Source: Pseudomonas syringae
GTDB lineage: Bacteria; Pseudomonadota; Gammaproteobacteria; Pseudomonadales; Pseudomonadaceae
Assembly: GCF_021606685.1 (NCBI RefSeq)
Contig: NZ_WKCB01000013.1
Coordinates: 1 to 64,000 of the forward strand
DNA length: 64,000 nt
Direction of reading: 5' to 3'
Numbering within the stretch: position 1 is the stretch's first letter; every line of letters starts with the position of its first letter. The notes under the pieces are model-generated. The model had not been told where the DNA came from. It saw only the letters and a program-made list of their open reading frames with translations, and made no database searches. Shown piece after piece: positions 35,916 to 45,370 of the stretch. Made by a program: the position numbers and the translations under genes.

Positions 35916-37199
35916 CTATTCGGCATCAGTTGATACTGATGCCTTGGCCGCCATCTGTCGCTGACGGTTTGCCAACCAATAGCACACACCGCACCAAAAG
36001 CCGGCAACCGGCACAATCAACACGGCGACAACGCCAAACCCTGCGCCCGCTGCAGCCAACCCGACCGAAAGCCACCCGCTGAGCGCATCGCCACCGCGAT
36101 ACACCAGGGTCTCGATGACATTTTTGGCCTTGTACTTTTCCTCGCGGCTGACGACGGTCCAGAGCACTTCGCGCGCCGGGCGCACCACCGAAAATTCAAT
36201 CGCGCGACGCAGGCCCTGCGCCAACGCCACCGTTACCGGCACGGGTGCCAACGCCATCGCAGTGAATGCCACCAGCGTCACCACGGGCAGCGCCACCAGT
36301 GCACCGCCGACGCCGACCCGGCGTATCAGCGGCGCCGTGAGCAAGAGTTGAAAGGTTAAGGTCAACGCCGAAACGATAAGATCGATGAGCGCAAAAAACC
36401 GCGTTCTGCTGGCCACATCCGCGTAGCTCCCAGCGACTATCCGACCCTGCTCGAAGTACAAAAAAGTCGCCGCCGTGGTGTGCAGGAGCATGAACAGCAC
36501 CAGCCCCAGCAGGTAGGGTGAACGAGCAATCAGCGTGAGGCCGGCGAGCATGCTGCCGCCCATCCGGCGCTGCCCTTGCGCGACGCTGCGCGCTTGCGCA
36601 TCGGTGCGTGACAACAATGCCCGATAGCAACGCACCGCCAGTTCCAGCAGCAGTGCTGCCGCCAGTGTCAGTGCAATCGGCCCGAGCCGGGTGGCCAGGG
36701 TCGCGGCCAACAGCGGGCCGATGAAGGTCCCCAACGTCCCACCCGCCGCAATAAAGCCAAACAAACGCACGCCTTGTTCGCTGGAAAAACGGTCGACCAG
36801 CACGCTCCAGAAAATCGACACGATGAACAGGTTGTAGACGCTGATCCACACGAAAAACACCTGGCCGACCTGCACAGGCGCGACCTTTGCGGCAATCAAC
36901 ACACCGAACACCAGCATGGTGGCGGCCACGAATCGATAGATCAGCGGGATAAACCGCGTCGCCGGCAGCCGAGAAACCAACGCGCCGAACAGCGGAACCA
37001 TCAGCAGCATGACCACAAAAGTCGCGGTGAACAGCCACTGCAATTTGTCTGCGCCGCCTTCCAGGCCCAGTGCGTCACGCAACGGCCGCACCAGGTAGTA
37101 GCTCGCCAGCACGCAGAAATGAAAGGCAAACCCCAGCACCAGCGCGGTTCTTTCCGCCGGTAGTACGTGCGCCCACTTGAGCGTGCCCGCAGGCGTCAT
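35916..37199 (-). CDS. MFS-like transporter (resembles NTP/NDP exchange family)
   Basis: 427-residue inner-membrane protein with about 12 hydrophobic segments. The first, ALVLGFAFHFCVLASYYLVRPLRDALG, and the later FGFIAAGGTLGTFIGPLLAATLATR are like those in the bacterial relatives of ATP/ADP translocases (COG3202 type) and MFS. The substrate is unknown. The ATG at 37199 overlaps the stop of the preceding monooxygenase-like gene (ATGA). It converges with the cytochrome gene, whose stop is 5 bases away. Confidence 0.85.
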   Translation of the reverse strand: MTPAGTLKWAHVLPAERTALVLGFAFHFCVLASYYLVRPLRDALGLEGGADKLQWLFTATFVVMLLMVPLFGALVSRLPATRFIPLIYRFVAATMLVFGVLIAAKVAPVQVGQVFFVWISVYNLFIVSIFWSVLVDRFSSEQGVRLFGFIAAGGTLGTFIGPLLAATLATRLGPIALTLAAALLLELAVRCYRALLSRTDAQARSVAQGQRRMGGSMLAGLTLIARSPYLLGLVLFMLLHTTAATFLYFEQGRIVAGSYADVASRTRFFALIDLIVSALTLTFQLLLTAPLIRRVGVGGALVALPVVTLVAFTAMALAPVPVTVALAQGLRRAIEFSVVRPAREVLWTVVSREEKYKAKNVIETLVYRGGDALSGWLSVGLAAAGAGFGVVAVLIVPVAGFWCGVCYWLANRQRQMAAKASVSTDAE

Positions 37200-37552
37200 T
37201 GCGCCCCACCTTGGGCCGCTGGTGCTGCACACACCTGCGCCACCGCATTGAAGGTGCTGAAAAACAGCGCGCTGGCGTGATGCTGGCGTGCCAGATCAAA
37301 CAGATCGGGCTCAACCGTTTGGGCGCGTTCAATCGCCAGCTCGCTGTATCGCTTGGAGGGCCACAACAGTTGCATCAGCACCCGGTCGCCGGCCTCGCTG
37401 ACGTGCACCTGCGCGCTGATGAACCCTGGGCAGTGACAGGTAAAGCGCTCGACGCGTGCGATCAGCGCCGTCACCAGCGCCTGCACATGCAGGGGGTCGA
37501 CCACAAACTCAACGAACTGGCTGAACGGGGTGGCGCGGTCAGGCAAACGCAT
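37196..37552 (-). CDS. antibiotic-biosynthesis-monooxygenase-like (ABM, dimeric alpha-beta barrel) protein
   Basis: 118 residues with the ABM pattern: FVEFVVDPLHVQALVTALIARVERFTCHCPGFISAQVHVSEAGDRVLMQLLWPS. GGAGGACACTC before the ATG at 37552 is an excellent ribosome site, so the ATG five codons upstream (37567) is not used. Coupled by ATGA overlap to the transporter gene, suggesting a small-molecule oxidation or stress function with export or import of the product. The residues needed for monooxygenase activity cannot be confirmed. Confidence 0.78.
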   Translation of the reverse strand: MRLPDRATPFSQFVEFVVDPLHVQALVTALIARVERFTCHCPGFISAQVHVSEAGDRVLMQLLWPSKRYSELAIERAQTVEPDLFDLARQHHASALFFSTFNAVAQVCAAPAAQGGAQ

Positions 37553-37682
37553 GAGTGTCCTCCACAAAAGCGCACGTGACGCTTATCGATTGGGTAAGTC
37601 CTCACCAGTATGCTGTGCCCCCGGCACGCCACGGTTGCCTGATCGACGCAATTGCTTGCCCGATCCGACGTGGCGAAAACGC

Positions 37683-37713
37683 AAAAAAGTCCACACCCGC
37701 AAGGGCGTGGACT
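37683..37713 (-). terminator. intrinsic terminator of the NTF2-like gene
   Basis: On the minus strand AGTCCACGCCC-TTGC-GGGTGTGGACT (one G-U pair) is followed by TTTTTTGC. It starts 14 bases after the stop at 37728. Confidence 0.85.
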
Positions 37714-37727
37714 GTTTGAACCCGCGG

Positions 37728-38246
37728 TTACTGCTTGGCGTGTTTGACCTGCACTTCAGGCATCGCCGAGGAATGGTGGTTGAGGATTTTCCACTCCTCG
37801 CCAACCTTTTCGTAGACGAAGGTGTAGCGTGCCTGAACGTGGCGGATCTTGCCGGTCGCCTCGGTCAGCGTGAAGGTGTAGACCCCGCTGTCCATTGCCA
37901 CGTTGGTCCCCAGCTGGCGGATCTCTCGGTAGTTGATCTGGCCGACCGGCTTGAGCACCAGGAAGTGATCGAAGTAGTCCGTGATTTGCGCCGGCGTGCT
38001 GCGCACCTGGTTGGACACGGTCGGTTGCAACACCGCGCCCGGCGCATACAAGTCGACCACGGCCTTGACGTTACCGGTCTGCAACGCGCTGTTCCAGCGA
38101 TCAAACAACCCGGCAATCTCGCGGTCTTTCACATTGGCAGGCGCCTGGGCGACTTCGCGGTAGACATAGGGTGATGTCTCGGCAGCCTGCACAAAGGGGG
38201 CGCTCAAGGCGAAAATCACGGCGATCGACACGGTTTTGACGTTCAT
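37728..38246 (-). CDS. secreted NTF2/SnoaL-like protein (SgcJ/EcaC family)
   Basis: 172 residues with a Sec signal peptide (MNVKTVSIAVIFALSAPFVQA-AE). The mature part has the NTF2-like fold of SgcJ/EcaC proteins: IAGLFDRWNSALQTGNVKAVVDLYAPGAVL, ITDYFDHFLVLKP, ARYTFVYEKVGEEWKILNHHSSAMP. AGGAGC lies before the ATG at 38246. It is a single gene with its own terminator, divergent from the sensor kinase cluster. A catalytic role is not established for this family. Confidence 0.88.
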   Translation of the reverse strand: MNVKTVSIAVIFALSAPFVQAAETSPYVYREVAQAPANVKDREIAGLFDRWNSALQTGNVKAVVDLYAPGAVLQPTVSNQVRSTPAQITDYFDHFLVLKPVGQINYREIRQLGTNVAMDSGVYTFTLTEATGKIRHVQARYTFVYEKVGEEWKILNHHSSAMPEVQVKHAKQ

Positions 38247-38412
38247 TGGGATGCTCCTGTATGGGTGAGCACACTGTGCCAATCGCCTGCCCGCTCGCCA
38301 TCGGCCAACCGGAGCCATTTAACTATGCCATTTGGCAGATGGCGCCCAACCCGCTCAACAAGGTTTAATAACTGCCATCGCGCCCGCGAGCCTGAGACGC
38401 CGGAGCCCACGC

Positions 38413-39597
38413 ATGCAAAACACGCCACACGATCCCGGTAGTGCCCTGGCTATCCGCGCGCACTATCGACAATCCGAAAGTCGCACCGCGCGTTTGCGCC
38501 TGCTGGTGGACACCGGGCAGGCGTTACCGCAACTGGCGCCTGACGCGATGCGCGAACGCGTGCTGGCGCGGGCCAGCGCGTTTCTGGCGATGGACCACGG
38601 GCTGATTCAGGAGTGGGATGCCGAGGGGTGTGCCACCCTCACCGCGCGCCATGGCAGCCCGGATCGACTCGCCAGCCTTGGCGCCATCGCCGACCGCCGC
38701 CTACGCGCACCGTGCTGGCTGGAGCTGCCGGGAAGCGCGCTGCCCAGTGTGTTGCAAGTGCCCTTGCGCAGCGGCGACGGCGAGGCCTTTGGTGTACTGG
38801 TGCTGGGCAACAGTGTCAGCCTGCGAGCGCCAGACCATGAAGACAGTGAATCGCTGCAGTTGCTCGCCACGCTGCTGGCCGCGCACCTGGAAAACCAACG
38901 CTTGCTGAGCACCCTCAAAACCCGCGACAGGACGCTGTCCGAGCTTGTCGACCGGTTGCTGCGGGCTCAGGAGGACGAGCGCAAACGCGTGGCCTACGAC
39001 CTGCACGACGGCCTGGCGCAAACCCTCGCAGGGTTACATCAGCGCCTGCAAGGGTTCGCCGGCCGCTGCCCGACGCTGCCAGGCACGTTGAACGCAGACC
39101 TGCAGGCGATTCTGACCCTGGCCCAGCACTCGGTGGGTGAAGGCCGGCAGCTGATCGCCGGCCTGCGCCCGACGGTGCTGGATGATTTCGGCTTGTTCAA
39201 GGCGCTCGACAAAGAGGCCGACCGCCTGCGCGAAGCCGCCGTCAGCGTGCAATGGACCACCGCCTACACAGGGCGCTTGCCCAGTCAGGTGGAAACCGCC
39301 TTGTTCAGAATCGGCCAGGAAGCCATCAACAACGTGCTCAAGCACGCACAGGCCAGCGCCGTGCAATTGGCCGTGGAACTGCACGACGGCCAGGCTTCGC
39401 TGCGCGTGAACGACAATGGCAAGGGCTTTGCCCTCGAGCAGCAACTCGACACCCAGGATGCCCAGCACCTGGGCCTCGCCACCATGCACGAGCGTGCCAG
39501 CCTGCTGGGCGGTGCCTTTACCTGCGTCAGCGCGATCAAGTGCGGCACCCAACTGCACGCTCGCGTGCCGGCCCACCTGGATGGAACACCTCAATGA
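38413..39597 (+). CDS. NarL-type sensor histidine kinase (GAF, HisKA_3, HATPase)
   Basis: 394-residue soluble kinase. A GAF-like sensor covers about residues 25-175, then a coiled segment, the HisKA_3 motif [21 protein letters not shown] with the phosphorylated His near 205, and the ATP-binding domain ([22 protein letters not shown]). No transmembrane segment, so it senses an intracellular or membrane-permeant cue. Its stop overlaps the start of the response regulator (ATGA), its sure partner. GGAG precedes the ATG. Confidence 0.9.
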   Translation: MQNTPHDPGSALAIRAHYRQSESRTARLRLLVDTGQALPQLAPDAMRERVLARASAFLAMDHGLIQEWDAEGCATLTARHGSPDRLASLGAIADRRLRAPCWLELPGSALPSVLQVPLRSGDGEAFGVLVLGNSVSLRAPDHEDSESLQLLATLLAAHLENQRLLSTLKTRDRTLSELVDRLLRAQEDERKRVAYDLHDGLAQTLAGLHQRLQGFAGRCPTLPGTLNADLQAILTLAQHSVGEGRQLIAGLRPTVLDDFGLFKALDKEADRLREAAVSVQWTTAYTGRLPSQVETALFRIGQEAINNVLKHAQASAVQLAVELHDGQASLRVNDNGKGFALEQQLDTQDAQHLGLATMHERASLLGGAFTCVSAIKCGTQLHARVPAHLDGTPQ

Positions 39598-40247
39598 GCC
39601 CACTCTTGCGCCTGGTGCTGGCGGATGATCATGAAGTCACGCGCACCGGGTTTGTCGCGTTGCTGGCCGGTCACCCGCAATTTGAAGTGGTCGGCCAGGC
39701 GCGTGATGGCCAACAAGCGGTGGAACTGTGCGAACAGTTACTGCCCGACATCGTCATCCTCGATATCCGTATGCCGGTGCTCAACGGCCTCGGCGCCGCC
39801 CGCCTGCTGCAACAGCGCCTGCCGGCGGTCAAGGTGGTGATTTTCACCATGGATGACAGCCCCGACCACCTGGAAGCCGCGATGAATGCCGGGGCGGTCG
39901 GTTACCTGCTCAAAGACGCCAGCCGCAACGAGGTGATCGAGGCGTTGCAACGGGTCGCCGCCGGTGAGGAAGCGCTCAACAGTGCGGTGAGCGCTCGCCT
40001 GCTGCGCCGCATGACCGAGCGCAACGCCAATGGCGCAGCGGCGACGGAAAACCTGACCCCACGCGAGCGTCAGGTGCTCGGGCTTGTCGCCAACGGCATG
40101 AGCAACCGGGAAATCGGTGAACGCCTGGGCATTACCACCGGCACCGCAAAAGCCCATGTCGAACGGGTGATCGGCAAGCTCGGTGCAGCCGACCGCACCC
40201 AGGCTGCCGTGCGCGGTATCGCGTTGGGCCTGGTGACGCAACCATGA
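39594..40247 (+). CDS. LuxR/NarL-type response regulator
   Basis: 217 residues. The receiver domain carries the phospho-acceptor Asp in [11 protein letters not shown] near residue 54 and the Lys in GYLLKDAS near 104. The DNA-binding domain is [40 protein letters not shown]. It is coupled to the kinase gene upstream and to the hybrid kinase gene downstream by ATGA overlaps. Targets are unknown; the neighbouring oxidase/cytochrome and NTF2-like genes are candidates. Confidence 0.93.
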   Translation: MSPLLRLVLADDHEVTRTGFVALLAGHPQFEVVGQARDGQQAVELCEQLLPDIVILDIRMPVLNGLGAARLLQQRLPAVKVVIFTMDDSPDHLEAAMNAGAVGYLLKDASRNEVIEALQRVAAGEEALNSAVSARLLRRMTERNANGAAATENLTPRERQVLGLVANGMSNREIGERLGITTGTAKAHVERVIGKLGAADRTQAAVRGIALGLVTQP

Positions 40248-42562
40248 GGCGCGTGTACGCCAGGCGGTGGGCGGACCTGCCCTTGCGCGGCAAGGCGCTG
40301 GTGGTGATTTCGCTGCCGCTGGTGGTGCTGTTGTTGTCCCTGGTGCTGATCTACATCACCGAACGGCAGACCGCCCGCGCCGAAGAAGACGTGCGCCGGG
40401 TATTGCGCGTACAAGGCGATATCCGCGCCGTGCACACGCTGCTGGCCGAAGCTGCCGCCAGCGTGCGCGGCTACCTGCTGACCCGCCACGAGGACTTCCT
40501 GCCCGGCTACCTCAACGCCAAGCCGCAGATTGAGTCAGCCCTGCGTCGACTCGACGGCGATGTTCGCGACCCACGGGTGCGTGAGCAACTCGCCTCGATC
40601 ACGCCGCTGATCCACAGCAAAATCGATGGCCTGGAAGACATGCTCAGCGACCCGACGATTAGCCCCGAGTCGATTACCAGCACGCTGGTCAGCAACAAAT
40701 ACATCCTCGACGCCTTGCGTCAGCACATCGGCACCATGCTCACCCTTGAGGACTCGCTGCTCGCCGAACGCACCACGGCGGCCGCCGAAACACGCCAGCG
40801 GCTGCTGCTGTCCACCTGGCTGGCGGCGATCTGTGGGCTATTTGGGGCCATCGTCGCGGTGCTGTTTCTGTCCAAGGGAATCGTCGCGCGGGTGCAGCAC
40901 GTGCAAGGCAACGCGCAACGCCTGGCCCTCGGCCAGCCACTGCAGCCGCAGCCGCCGGAAAACGACGAAATCGGCCAGTTGGGCACGCGCCTGGTGGAGG
41001 CCGGGGTGCTGCTGGCCGAGCGCGAACGCGCCCTGCGCGAGAACGAAGAGCGCTTGCGGCTGATCATCGACGGGGTCAAGGACTACGGGATCTTCGCCCT
41101 CGACAGCGCAGGCCATGTCACCAGTTGGAACAACGGCGCCGAGCGGATCAAGGGCTACACCGAGCAGGAGATCCTCGGCCAGCACTTCTCGGTGTTTTAC
41201 CTGCCGGAAGAATGCCCGCAACACCCGGATATGGCGTTGCACGAAGCCACTCGCGATGGTGACTACACCGAAGAGGGCTGGCGTTGCCGCAAGGACGGTA
41301 CGCGCTTCTGGGCCAGCGTGGTGATCACCGCGCAGTACGACAGCACCGGCGCACTGCGCGGTTTCTCGAAAATCACCCGCGACATCACCGACCGTCGCGC
41401 AGCGGAAATTGCCCTGGGCACCGCCCGCGAGGAGGCCGAACGCGCCAGCCGGGCCAAGAGCGAGTTTCTCTCACGCATGAGCCACGAACTGCGCACCCCG
41501 CTCAACTCGATCCTGGGTTTTGCACAACTGCTGGACATGGACTCGCTGGCGGGGCAAAAACCCCAGGTCGGTCACATCCTGCGCGCCGGCCAGCACCTGC
41601 TGACGCTGATCAACGAAGTGTTGGACATTGCCAAGATCGAGGCGGGACGCTTGCCGTTGAACATCGAACCGATTGCCTTGGCGGGCACGTTGCGCGAAGC
41701 CCTGGCGCTGGTGTCACCCATGGCCACCGACGCGGGCATTGAGTTGCAGGCGCTGCCTGCGCTGGCGGCGGATATCGGCATCGCGGCCGACCGCCAGCGC
41801 CTCACCCAGGTGCTGCTGAACCTGCTGTCCAACGCCATTAAGTACAACAGGCCCCAGGGCCGGGTGAGCATTGAAGTCAAGGTCGAGGGGCAGCGTATCG
41901 GCGTGTCGGTGTGCGATACCGGCAAGGGCATCGCAGCTGACCACATCGGGCAACTGTTCAAGCCGTTCGAGCGCCTGGGGGCCGACCCGAACGTCGAAGG
42001 TAGCGGCCTGGGCCTGGCGCTGAGTAAAAGCCTGCTGGAAAAGATGCATGGCAAATTGAGTGTGCACAGCCAACACGGCAGCGGCTCACGCTTTACCCTG
42101 GAGCTGCCGTTTGTGCGCGTGCAGCCCAGCAGCGAGCCCGTCGCTGCCGCAGTCGACAGCACGCCAGCACGCCCTGCCCCCGCGATCCACGGCAAGGTGC
42201 TGTACATCGAAGACAACCTCTCCAGCCTGGCGTTGATCGAAACCTTGCTGCACCGCAGGCCGGGGATCAAGCTGCTTTCCAGCATGCAAGGCCAACTGGG
42301 CCTGGACCTCGCGGCACAGCATGTGCCCCAGCTGATTCTGCTCGACGTGACACTGCCAGACATCGACGGCCTGGCCGTGCTGCAGCGTTTGCGCAAGTCT
42401 GCGATCACCCAGTTCACACCCGTGCTGATGATCACCGCCGACGCCAGCGAAGTCACCCGCCAGGCCCTGCAGGATGCGGGCGCGACAGCGATTTTGAATA
42501 AGCCGATTAACGTCCCCGCGTTTCTCGCCCACCTCGACCAGTACTTTCCGGAGCCTGTGTGA
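40244..42562 (+). CDS. membrane hybrid sensor kinase (CHASE3, PAS, HisKA, HATPase, REC)
   Basis: 772 residues. Transmembrane helix 1 is about 16-38, followed by a CHASE3-like periplasmic helical domain ([25 protein letters not shown]), helix 2 about 188-210, and a HAMP-like linker. A PAS domain follows ([33 protein letters not shown]), then HisKA ([26 protein letters not shown]), HATPase ([10 protein letters not shown]) and a C-terminal receiver with Asp in [13 protein letters not shown]. It is coupled by ATGA to the NarL regulator and by GTGA to the REC-only protein, so a phosphorelay among the four proteins is likely. Confidence 0.93.
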   Translation: MRRVYARRWADLPLRGKALVVISLPLVVLLLSLVLIYITERQTARAEEDVRRVLRVQGDIRAVHTLLAEAAASVRGYLLTRHEDFLPGYLNAKPQIESALRRLDGDVRDPRVREQLASITPLIHSKIDGLEDMLSDPTISPESITSTLVSNKYILDALRQHIGTMLTLEDSLLAERTTAAAETRQRLLLSTWLAAICGLFGAIVAVLFLSKGIVARVQHVQGNAQRLALGQPLQPQPPENDEIGQLGTRLVEAGVLLAERERALRENEERLRLIIDGVKDYGIFALDSAGHVTSWNNGAERIKGYTEQEILGQHFSVFYLPEECPQHPDMALHEATRDGDYTEEGWRCRKDGTRFWASVVITAQYDSTGALRGFSKITRDITDRRAAEIALGTAREEAERASRAKSEFLSRMSHELRTPLNSILGFAQLLDMDSLAGQKPQVGHILRAGQHLLTLINEVLDIAKIEAGRLPLNIEPIALAGTLREALALVSPMATDAGIELQALPALAADIGIAADRQRLTQVLLNLLSNAIKYNRPQGRVSIEVKVEGQRIGVSVCDTGKGIAADHIGQLFKPFERLGADPNVEGSGLGLALSKSLLEKMHGKLSVHSQHGSGSRFTLELPFVRVQPSSEPVAAAVDSTPARPAPAIHGKVLYIEDNLSSLALIETLLHRRPGIKLLSSMQGQLGLDLAAQHVPQLILLDVTLPDIDGLAVLQRLRKSAITQFTPVLMITADASEVTRQALQDAGATAILNKPINVPAFLAHLDQYFPEPV

Positions 42563-43065
42563 ACCTCGACCTGCGTATTCTGATCATCGACGACCAACGC
42601 CCGAATCTCGACCTGGTGGAGCAATTGCTGGCGCGCGAAGGGCTGAACAACGTGCTGAGCAGCACCGAGCCTTTGCGCACACTGGAGCTGTTCAACAGCT
42701 TCGAGCCGGACCTGGTGATTCTTGACTTGCACATGCCTGAGCTCGACGGTTTTGCGGTGCTGGAACAACTCAATCGGCGCATCCCCACGGGTGAATACCT
42801 GCCGATCCTCGTGCTCACCGCCGATGCCACCCGCGACACGCGCCTGCGCGCCCTCGCCCTTGGTGCCCGGGATTTCATCAGCAAACCCCTGGATGCGCTG
42901 GAAACCATGCTGCGGGTGTGGAACCTGCTGGAAACCCGCGTGCTCTACAAAACCCTGCGCACGCTGGTGCCGGCTGAGCAGATCGAGCTGTTGCAACGCC
43001 ACGGTTCAACGCTCGGCACCGCGAACGCCGGGGTGGCGGCGCCCTCCTCTATCCGACGCTGCTAG
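42559..43065 (+). CDS. REC-only response regulator
   Basis: 168 residues: a receiver domain (ILIIDDQRPNLDLVEQLL; phospho-acceptor Asp in PDLVILDLHMPELDG near 57; Lys in ISKPLD) plus about 45 residues of helical tail without a recognisable output domain. The GTG start overlaps the stop of the hybrid kinase (GTGA). It may be a phosphate sink or an adaptor. Its stop codon shares the palindrome CTAG with the stop of the convergent AraC gene. Confidence 0.9.
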   Translation: MNLDLRILIIDDQRPNLDLVEQLLAREGLNNVLSSTEPLRTLELFNSFEPDLVILDLHMPELDGFAVLEQLNRRIPTGEYLPILVLTADATRDTRLRALALGARDFISKPLDALETMLRVWNLLETRVLYKTLRTLVPAEQIELLQRHGSTLGTANAGVAAPSSIRRC

Positions 43066-44009
43066 ACGCGGATTCGCTTGATGTCGCGTTGTGGCGGTTC
43101 GCCAAACAGGCGGCTGTATTCGCGGCTAAACTGCGAAGAGCTTTCGTACCCGACGATGCCACCGGCGCTGCTGGCATCCACGCCCTGGCTGAGCATCAAC
43201 TGCCGTGCGGCTTGCAGCCGTAGTTGCTTCTGATATTGCAGCGGACTCATGCCCGTCAGGGCGCGAAAATGCTGGCGAAACGTCGACGGGCTCATGTGGG
43301 CGTGGGCGGCCAGGTCATCCATGCGCAGGGCCTGGCGATAGTTGAGTTTGAGCCAGGCAACGGTCCTGGCAATGTGCTGGCTGGGCGACCCGGCAGCGAT
43401 CACGTGCAGTAACTGTGGGCCGTGGGCGCCGCTCAACAGTCGCGCAATCAGTTCTTCCTTGATCAGCGGCGCCAGGGTTTCAAGCAAATGCGGCTCGACG
43501 AGCAGGTCCACCAGGCGCCGCACGGCGTCCAGCACACCCGTGTCCAGGGGGTGTACGCTCACCGCTCGAAACTCTTGCTCCCGCAGGCGTTGGGACAGTT
43601 TCATGCGGTCAGCGACTTGCATCACGGTAGCGTTGTCCAGCGCCAACATAATCCCTAAAAACGGTTGCGCCACGGTTGCCTGGCTGACCTGTGAAATGAC
43701 CGGCAGATCAACACTGGTGACCATCGACTGGCCCGGCCCGTAGGTCAGTACCTCACTGCCGACCAATACCCGCTTGCAACCTTGCAGGGTGACGCCAATG
43801 CCCAGGCCATAAATACAGTGCATGGGTGCGGTGATATCGGTACGCCGGTACAGGTCCAGTCCAGGTAATGCGCCAATCTTTTCGTCATCGCTGCCCAATG
43901 CCAGGTCCACCGCGCCCGCAAGGCGGCTGACGGTGCACGCCATCGGTTCTTTCATGAGCACAGGTTGCACAGGTGAATCCTTGATCAGCACAGGTCTAGA
44001 GTTGGTCAC
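43062..44009 (-). CDS. AraC-family regulator (AraC_N type)
   Basis: 315 residues. The N-terminal effector domain (AraC_N-like, with DLYRRTDITAPMHCIYGLGIGVTLQGCKRV) is followed by two helix-turn-helices (LRMDDLAAHAHMSPSTFRQHFRALTGMSPLQYQK; ASSAGGIVGYESSSQFSREYSRLFG). The GTG start at 44009 overlaps the end of xdhC by 14 bases in another frame; an ATG at 43955 is an alternative. Relatives often control alcohol or aldehyde oxidation genes, in line with its xdhC neighbour. Confidence 0.88.
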   Translation of the reverse strand: MTNSRPVLIKDSPVQPVLMKEPMACTVSRLAGAVDLALGSDDEKIGALPGLDLYRRTDITAPMHCIYGLGIGVTLQGCKRVLVGSEVLTYGPGQSMVTSVDLPVISQVSQATVAQPFLGIMLALDNATVMQVADRMKLSQRLREQEFRAVSVHPLDTGVLDAVRRLVDLLVEPHLLETLAPLIKEELIARLLSGAHGPQLLHVIAAGSPSQHIARTVAWLKLNYRQALRMDDLAAHAHMSPSTFRQHFRALTGMSPLQYQKQLRLQAARQLMLSQGVDASSAGGIVGYESSSQFSREYSRLFGEPPQRDIKRIRV

Positions 44010-44964
44010 GAACGACTCCGTTGCTCAAGCGAACAATATCCGCCATGACGGCGAGGGCAATCTCGGCTGGGGTCTTGCTCCCTAAGTTAAGTCCAATCGG
44101 CGCATGAATGCGCTCGAGCATCTGCGGGGCCAACGCGCCGATGCGCTTGACCCGCTCAAGACGCTTTTCGCTGGTGCGCCGCGAGCCCATGGCGCCGATG
44201 TAAAAAGCGCTGGTTCTCACGGCCTCCAGCAACGTCAGGTCGTCCATGCGCGGGTCGTGGGTCAACGCCACAATCGCCGTGCCGGCATGGCATCCGCCTG
44301 CAGCGATGAACGTGGCAGGAAACACGTTGAGCACTTCCACCCCGGCCATGCTGAAGGCGGCAGTCAACTCGGCGCGCGGGTCGCAGACGATCACCTCATA
44401 GCCCAGGGCCACGGCAAAACCGGCGCAGAACTCGGCCACCGGGGACAGGCCGGCGATCAACAATCGATGGGCTGCGCCCATACGAATCCGCACCTGATCG
44501 CCGTCAACCACGACCGGCGCGGTGGCACCGGCATCGCTCTGAGTATGTCGGGCATTGGTTCCAAGCGTGACATGCCGCACCACGCGCTGGCGCCCTTGCA
44601 GCGCGGCCAACAGTGCCGCGAAGTGTGTTCTGGCTGCGCAATCGGGTTCGAACTTTTCGACTAATACGTCGAGTACGCCGCCGCACGGCAGTTCGAGTGA
44701 CGGCGCAAGCCCGCCCTCACCGTAGCGCACCACATGGTTATGCTCGACGAACTCATGGCGCCCCAGCCGCTCAAGGAAGTCTTCCTCTACACAGCCTCCC
44801 GAGAGAGAACCGCAGAACTCGCCTGTCGACAGCGCTGCCAATAGCGACCCGGGGCCTCGCGGTGCTGAACCATACGTCGCAAGCACCGTGCACAGCCAAA
44901 CGCAGCGATCTTGTTGGAGCCACGTGGTGGCTTGCTGGATAACATGGAGATCAAGGTTTTTCAT
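43996..44964 (-). CDS. XdhC/CoxI family molybdenum-cofactor maturation protein
   Basis: 322 residues. The N-terminal XdhC block is VLATYGSAPRGPGSLLAALSTGEFCGSLSGGCVEEDFLER, and the C-terminal Rossmann-like domain has FYIGAMGSRRTSEKRLERV. These proteins bind and sulfurate molybdopterin cytosine dinucleotide cofactor and insert it into xanthine-oxidase-family enzymes. Its natural client in this window is the IorB-like subunit 8.5 kb away, from which the signalling genes separate it. It is coupled to the AraC gene by overlap. Confidence 0.92.
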   Translation of the reverse strand: MKNLDLHVIQQATTWLQQDRCVWLCTVLATYGSAPRGPGSLLAALSTGEFCGSLSGGCVEEDFLERLGRHEFVEHNHVVRYGEGGLAPSLELPCGGVLDVLVEKFEPDCAARTHFAALLAALQGRQRVVRHVTLGTNARHTQSDAGATAPVVVDGDQVRIRMGAAHRLLIAGLSPVAEFCAGFAVALGYEVIVCDPRAELTAAFSMAGVEVLNVFPATFIAAGGCHAGTAIVALTHDPRMDDLTLLEAVRTSAFYIGAMGSRRTSEKRLERVKRIGALAPQMLERIHAPIGLNLGSKTPAEIALAVMADIVRLSNGVVRDQL

Positions 44965-45271
44965 GAAATGCGAACCGGCCCGGCCTTCCTCCGCTGAGTG
45001 TCCCAGTGTGCTCGGAGTATGTGGAGTTAGCCGGTAGAGGTGATTGCCTGATCAAGGGAATTTATTGCCTATTTCAACCGATATCGGAAAACAGGCTTGC
45101 ATGTGACAAATTGTTTCCGGCTTGGGCAGTGCTCAAACTGATCGAGGGCGGATTATTCGGCGAGCTTGACCGGCAAGCGTCGTTGCGATGCCAGCAACAG
45201 TCTTTTGTCATCACTCCTATTGATAGCACCCTAACGAAACCCCCATCCTAGAGGGCTAATCTCGCGCTTAT

Positions 45272-45295
45272 ATCATTCCGAATGATAGTTACCTT
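45272..45295 (+). promoter_or_regulatory. candidate MexT box upstream of mexE
   Basis: ATCA-N5-AATGAT-N4-ACCTT compares with the MexT consensus ATCA-N5-GTCGAT-N4-ACYAT of P. aeruginosa, with the spacing conserved and most positions matching. It lies 75 bases before the mexE start. The remainder of 44965-45370 is an AT-rich promoter region; the largest open frame in it (45006-45251) has no gene-like character. Confidence 0.5.
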
Positions 45296-45370
45296 TGCTT
45301 CATTCGATTCGTGACATAGCACCTCGCCGCGCATGATCCGCCCATCTCAATACATTGGCGGATGCACCTC

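Noticed and set aside
45006..45251. 81-codon frame upstream of mexE
   Set aside because: Lies in the AT-rich promoter region; no Shine-Dalgarno and no recognisable features.
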